This document shows, one piece after another, positions 60,150-64,000 of a stretch of 64,000 nt of DNA. Position 1 is the stretch's first letter. The number at the start of each line of letters is the position of its first letter. The DNA is from Coprinus comatus (Eukaryota > Basidiomycota > Agaricomycetes > Agaricales > Agaricaceae). The notes under the pieces were generated by a model, which saw nothing but the letters and a program-made list of their open reading frames with translations, was not told the origin of the DNA and ran no database searches. The DNA lies in assembly GCA_034638255.1 (NCBI GenBank), contig JAWPGT010000104.1:1-64000 (forward strand). The letters are read 5' to 3'. Both the position numbers and the translations under genes were made by a program.

Positions 60150-61192
60150 CAGGATTTCGCGCACTTTTTTTCGGGCTACTTACTGCTCCTTTTAGGGCTT
60201 GAGTCAGCTTATGCTCCTTAATATCCTTGTGGGTACCTTATGATACCTTGGTGAAAATTTCTCCAAGGAGCCCAAAGTGGCTTCAAGTAAAATATCTTCT
60301 ACAAGGAACTTCAAGTTCTCTCAAGGGCCAACCAAATATGTTCTGAGAATTCTTATTCTTAGGCAGTATTACAGTAGAGAAATCAATAAATGCATTATTG
60401 CGCAACCAATACACCACATAGAGCTATATAACTAGTACCATTAGATAGGTATCGTAAGTGCGGTTCTGTAGAGCCTAAGAACGTGCCTAGAAGCCAAGAA
60501 TTGAAAGTGTGACACCCTTAAGGAACATTCTGCATTTTGGACTTGACGAAATTTTGAAAATGGGTGATCATGTGACAGTGGGAACATGGACACATCACAC
60601 CATGTTACTGCCTCTCCCCATTTCTTTCCATTCCCCTTGACGAAATGCTCAACCCCACACCTGTCACCTTGCTACTCAACTCCTGACTTCTATAGCCTGG
60701 CCCACCCCTCCCCTTAGCCACAACACATTCAACATCCACCCTATCACACTCCTCCCTCTACAACCACCAGAGGTCAAGACTACTAACAACCTCAATTTCG
60801 CGTCATATGCCACGTTTTTAGGCTCGTTAGAACCGCATTAAAGAGGCGAATGAATAGAGGGTAGAATGGCGCGAAACGGGGGAGTATTCATTGGTTAAAG
60901 GTGTGTTTTCTATTTTTTATACTATTCCTACATATTCTCCTTTAACATATCCATTTCTTCGCGTCCTGACGCGTTTTTAGGCTCTACAGAATGCCACAAA
61001 TCACCGCTTTCCAATGCCACTAGCCTCGTACGATTTGGTGAAGAATTCGGCACACTGTGATGATATCTTTATAATGTAAGTTGATTTTTTTTGATTTATA
61101 ACTTTATTAATAATATTGTTCTACAGTTGCCTCACGTTTATTAGTAGTTTAGCTATTATATCATTACATTTGTATTAGATTAGAGTCACAAT

Positions 61193-62042
61193 TAAGGCTC
61201 CAACCATATTGTATCCATATACAAACAATGAGTATATTAACTGGATATGGTAATTACTGTATTTTAATCAATTAAAATATGGTAATTAGTTTGTTTTATA
61301 TAGTTGTTTTGAACAAGGGGAAATATAATGAATCTAGATATCTTTTGGGTTGAAAACTCCATTTCTAATCCAGACCTGTGTTAAAAGAGCTTTGGAAATT
61401 GTTTCAGCTTTTAAAGAAGCTCTTAAATCAGAGCAAATATGCCTAGACTTAGAGAAAGTTCTCTCTACAGCAACACTTGTTGCAGGGATTGCTAGAATAT
61501 CTTTAGCAACTCTTGCCAGTATGGGGAATGATGTTTCATGAGTCTAATAGGACAAGCAATGACTGAAGAAATAAGTAATAATTCATAATGATATAAAACT
61601 ACTTACCTTCCACCATTGAAGAGGATTGTAAAGATATATATATATATATACCTTTGAATTTCGCTTTTTCTTCTTTTTTTCAGATATGACCTCTTCTCTA
61701 TCTTCTTCTTCATGTCTAACTCACTTTGGTGAACTTTGAGCTGAGTCTTCATCTGTTATGGTTATAATAGGTCTCTTTTTAAGGTCCTTCTTTCTCACCC
61801 ATAGAGGGATTTTGTGATTCTGACATGAAAGAATAGACCAAAAAAGCAAAAAAGATTAAAGGTGTGCCATCAAATACCAGACTTTACTATATTTGGAAAT
61901 TTCTGTCTTTCCAGTTAAACCATATCAGTTACTATATAATTACTGGGTTTCAGGAATTCCTCAAGGTGGTGTATATGGATATGGAATTTATATAGTTTTA
62001 ATTGATTATATACAGTAATTAATTGATATGGTTGGAGCCTTA
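61193..62042 (-). mobile_element. Nested hAT deletion derivative with perfect 8-bp target-site duplication
   Basis: The terminal inverted repeat TAAGGCTCCAACCATAT is perfect over 17 bp at both ends (61193-61209 and 62026-62042). GTCACAAT flanks the element on both sides (61185-61192 and 62043-62050), the 8-bp duplication expected of hAT. The 850-bp body retains only the C-terminal dimerisation domain of a hAT transposase on the minus strand. This is therefore a non-autonomous copy inside the older outer element. Confidence 0.85.
61334..61528 (-). pseudogene. hAT transposase C-terminal dimerisation domain, fragment
   Basis: 64 sense codons read F-P-I-L-A-R-V-A-K-D-I-L-A-I-P-A-T-S-V-A then V-E-R-T-F-S-K-S-R...D-L-R-A-S-L and end at TAG 61336-61334. 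The F-P-x-L-A, I-P-A-T-S-V and E-R-x-F-S core is diagnostic of the hAT C-terminal domain. Upstream in frame is a stop, so the catalytic part is deleted or lay in removed sequence. Confidence 0.82.
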
Positions 62043-62352
62043 GTCACAATACACTTTTTTTAACTCTACTCCTCTCGAAAAAATGATTAAAATTATATTA
62101 TATTATAATATTATACTATTTCCAAGCTGCTAAATGTGTTCCCAAGTAGTCCTCAAGTATTTTCAAGCAGTCCCCAAGTATTTTCATGCTTCCACAAGGT
62201 AGAGGGACCTACTTATTGAGCTTGGAGCAGCTCTTCAAGTTGCTCCAAGGAGAATTCCAGATTTCCCCAAAACTTACTTGAAGCTACTTGTACTTCCTTG
62301 AAACCACCTCCAAGGAAGCACAAGTACCTTCAAGGAAATGTGCGAAATCCTG

Positions 62353-62987
62353 ATGACTGGGTGCCGATTGTGGGATATGCATCCTGATATTAGGGCCCAG
62401 GCATGGTAAGCATCGCTTAAGCCTAGTATTAAAGTAATCTACTGACAAGTGAATTCAATCCTAGGTATGATCTGGAACGTGTTTTCAGTAATTGTATTGG
62501 TATGTTCTATTATCTATACTCTTTTAGGCTCCTATACTCACCTTATGGTCCTTCCGTTCATTGTTCCTAGGTGTTTTTGATAGTAAAGATAATACACAAT
62601 GATTAATACCACTATTGCGAAATCGTAACACTTAAGTGACTTGTAGGAGAGAAGTGGTATAAAAGTGTATCATTCTTCCTATCTTAGCACTGTTATGACC
62701 ACGAACTGTTAAGCTGAACACTCCTGGAACTTAAACGCTAGAGTGCAGTCATGTAGGAACGTGCGATCAATAAACACTCTGCTGCAATCTCAAGGCCTTT
62801 CAACCTAGTGACCGAGAGGTATGGAGACAGAGATGTATAAGGGATACAACAGAAGAGATTAAAGCTTAGGGCTTTAATCATCTAATACAGTGAGTATTTA
62901 TACTATTCTAGGGATGTACCTATTAATAGCTACTAACTACGTATATCCTAAATACTTGTCATCGCTTTATAATCTACTCCATACACA
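62353..62987. other. Spacer between the DNA elements and the last gene
   Basis: About 630 bp, no coding region. The start of a 37-bp direct repeat (62975-63011 and 63039-63075) falls at its right edge. Confidence 0.45.
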
Positions 62988-63075
62988 ATGCTAGAACTGT
63001 CAACAGGAGTAGGTGAGACATCAGGGTCAGGGACTATTTACTCCATATACAATGAAAGATTAGTCAACAGGAGTA
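62975..63075 (+). repeat. Pair of 37-bp direct repeats
   Basis: TACTCCATACACAATG...GTCAACAGGAGTA at 62975-63011 recurs at 63039-63075 with a few substitutions, separated by 27 bp. It overlaps the start of the predicted last gene. Confidence 0.7.
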
Positions 63076-64000
63076 AAATGACGAAACAGATAACTAATAC
63101 TGGAGCTGGGGAAATGCAGACTTCTAAGCATAAGTGGAGTCTCATACTTAGTTCGACATTAGGTCATAGCGATGTCATAGTGATGTCATCGGGGAATAGT
63201 ATGTCAGGCGGAGTCGTCCATGATGGTGTCATCATTGGGAATGAGTTCGGAGAAGATGGCGAACAAGTCTTCCTCAGTGGTGGTGGTACGGGCCGGTGGT
63301 TTGGGTGGACTTGTAACAAGCACCCTACACCTGTACTCATTCCTCCCACCTTAGCACCCTATACCTCTACTCGTTCTTACCTGGTGAGTCATTTTTGTTG
63401 ATTGTTGTTGTTTTTTTTTTGCTTATTTCTCAAGCTACTTATGAATAGATTATGGCTCGAAAAAAAAATGTCCAATATGCAAATGGAGCGTCTGAGACTG
63501 TCTTTGAAGTAAACCGCATGTTTAATATTCTATTAAATTGCTTTAATATTTTAAACTAAAATGTATTATTAGCAAAGCCATGTCAACATGGCCATCCCCC
63601 AAAAAATATAGCAATCACTAAACAACAAGATTTACATGGACCACCAAATATTCTATCCAAGGCTTCTACTAGCGCAACTATGGAGCCACTCCCTACTTCG
63701 GTCTCTATCACATCCATCCTTGATACCGGGAATCTCAATCCATTTATCATTACACCTTTACCTTCAATTCATGATTCTACTCTAACATTCTTAGTAACAA
63801 ATGACGATCTCTCTCAATCACCAATACTACCATCATCTCTGATTAAGAATTGCATCAAGAATGAGCAACAAACTTCTAATTCATTCCTACCATATCCACC
63901 AGCAACTCCTCAATCACATATCCATGCTCGTCATCTCTCTTATACCCCTACTCAAGTTCAAGTAGTTATTAAAAAGGTAACCCGAGTTGCAAAAGATATC
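62988..64000 (+). CDS. Unrecognised gene, 3'-partial at the window end
   Basis: Three exons fit in phase: 62988-63383, 63449-63508 and 63578-64000, with the last still open at the window edge. Exon 1 ends at a GTGAGT donor after S-Y-L. Exon 2 encodes I-M-A-R-K-K-N-V-Q-Y and ends ...E-T-V-F-E. Exon 3 begins P-C-Q-H-G-H-P-P-K-N-I and is Ser/Thr/Pro-rich. The C-x-H-G-H-P-P block may be part of a metal-binding motif. No family recognised. Because it sits next to decayed transposons, it may be transposon-derived. An alternative start is the ATG at 63452. Confidence 0.4.

Larger units (their letters stand above)
60150..62352. mobile_element. Outer terminal-inverted-repeat DNA element (hAT-like), degenerate, 2.2 kb
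   Basis: The left end CAGGATTTCGCGCAC (60150-60164) pairs with the right end GTGCGAAATCCTG (62340-62352), with one mismatch in this span. Both subterminal regions (60200-60340 and 62130-62340) are crowded with short CAAG/CCTTG motifs. This pattern is reminiscent of transposase-binding arrays in hAT elements. No target duplication is readable. The interior has no intact transposase and contains a second, nested element at 61193-62042. Confidence 0.6.

Overview
The window looks like nuclear DNA of a filamentous basidiomycete, most likely an Agaricomycete. Genes carry many short introns (about 45-120 nt, GTNNGY...YAG). Several families are typical of that group: a DUF6533-type membrane protein, a Crinkler-kinase fusion, a divergent G-alpha, and chromodomain Ty3/gypsy and hAT transposons. 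I cannot name the species. I saw no rRNA, tRNA or CRISPR array.

1-7149 is the 3' part of a Ty3/gypsy retrotransposon with its 3' LTR. It is broken by two frameshifts. It abuts, and appears to have split, the last intron of a minus-strand DUF4140/DUF4139 ('mucoidy inhibitor A-like') gene at 7211-8300. An intact tandem paralogue lies at 9002-10402. A divergent G-alpha gene (10783-12440, minus) and a forkhead transcription factor (14957-17104, plus) follow. 18.2-21.4 kb holds decayed gene copies.

21.8-34.1 kb is a conserved block: a KAPA-synthase-like PLP enzyme, POP5 of RNase P/MRP, a TPR protein sharing an 84-bp divergent promoter with POP5, GUP1 (MBOAT acyltransferase), and an FAD monooxygenase with an altered FAD motif and a C-terminal frameshift. 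35.6-43.8 kb has two full-length DUF4140/DUF4139 genes flanking a charged RE/RD-repeat protein. One of the two carries an FG-nucleoporin-like insert. 45.3-50.1 kb is accessory: a DUF6533 membrane protein, an LRR/F-box-like fragment and a Crinkler-kinase gene.

50.7-58.1 kb has the casein kinase 2 beta subunit, whose reading frame requires a 4-nt micro-exon, and an arrestin-like protein with a very long disordered tail. From 58.8 kb onward lie another decayed LRR-like copy, nested inverted-repeat elements including a hAT deletion derivative with a perfect 8-bp target-site duplication, and the start of an unrecognised gene running off the window.

The most coherent unusual theme is the local expansion of the DUF4140/DUF4139 family: four copies in two architectures within about 36 kb. 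Its function in fungi is, to my knowledge, not established. Exon models were read by eye from ORF continuity, splice consensus and phase. They have not been tested with transcripts or database searches.
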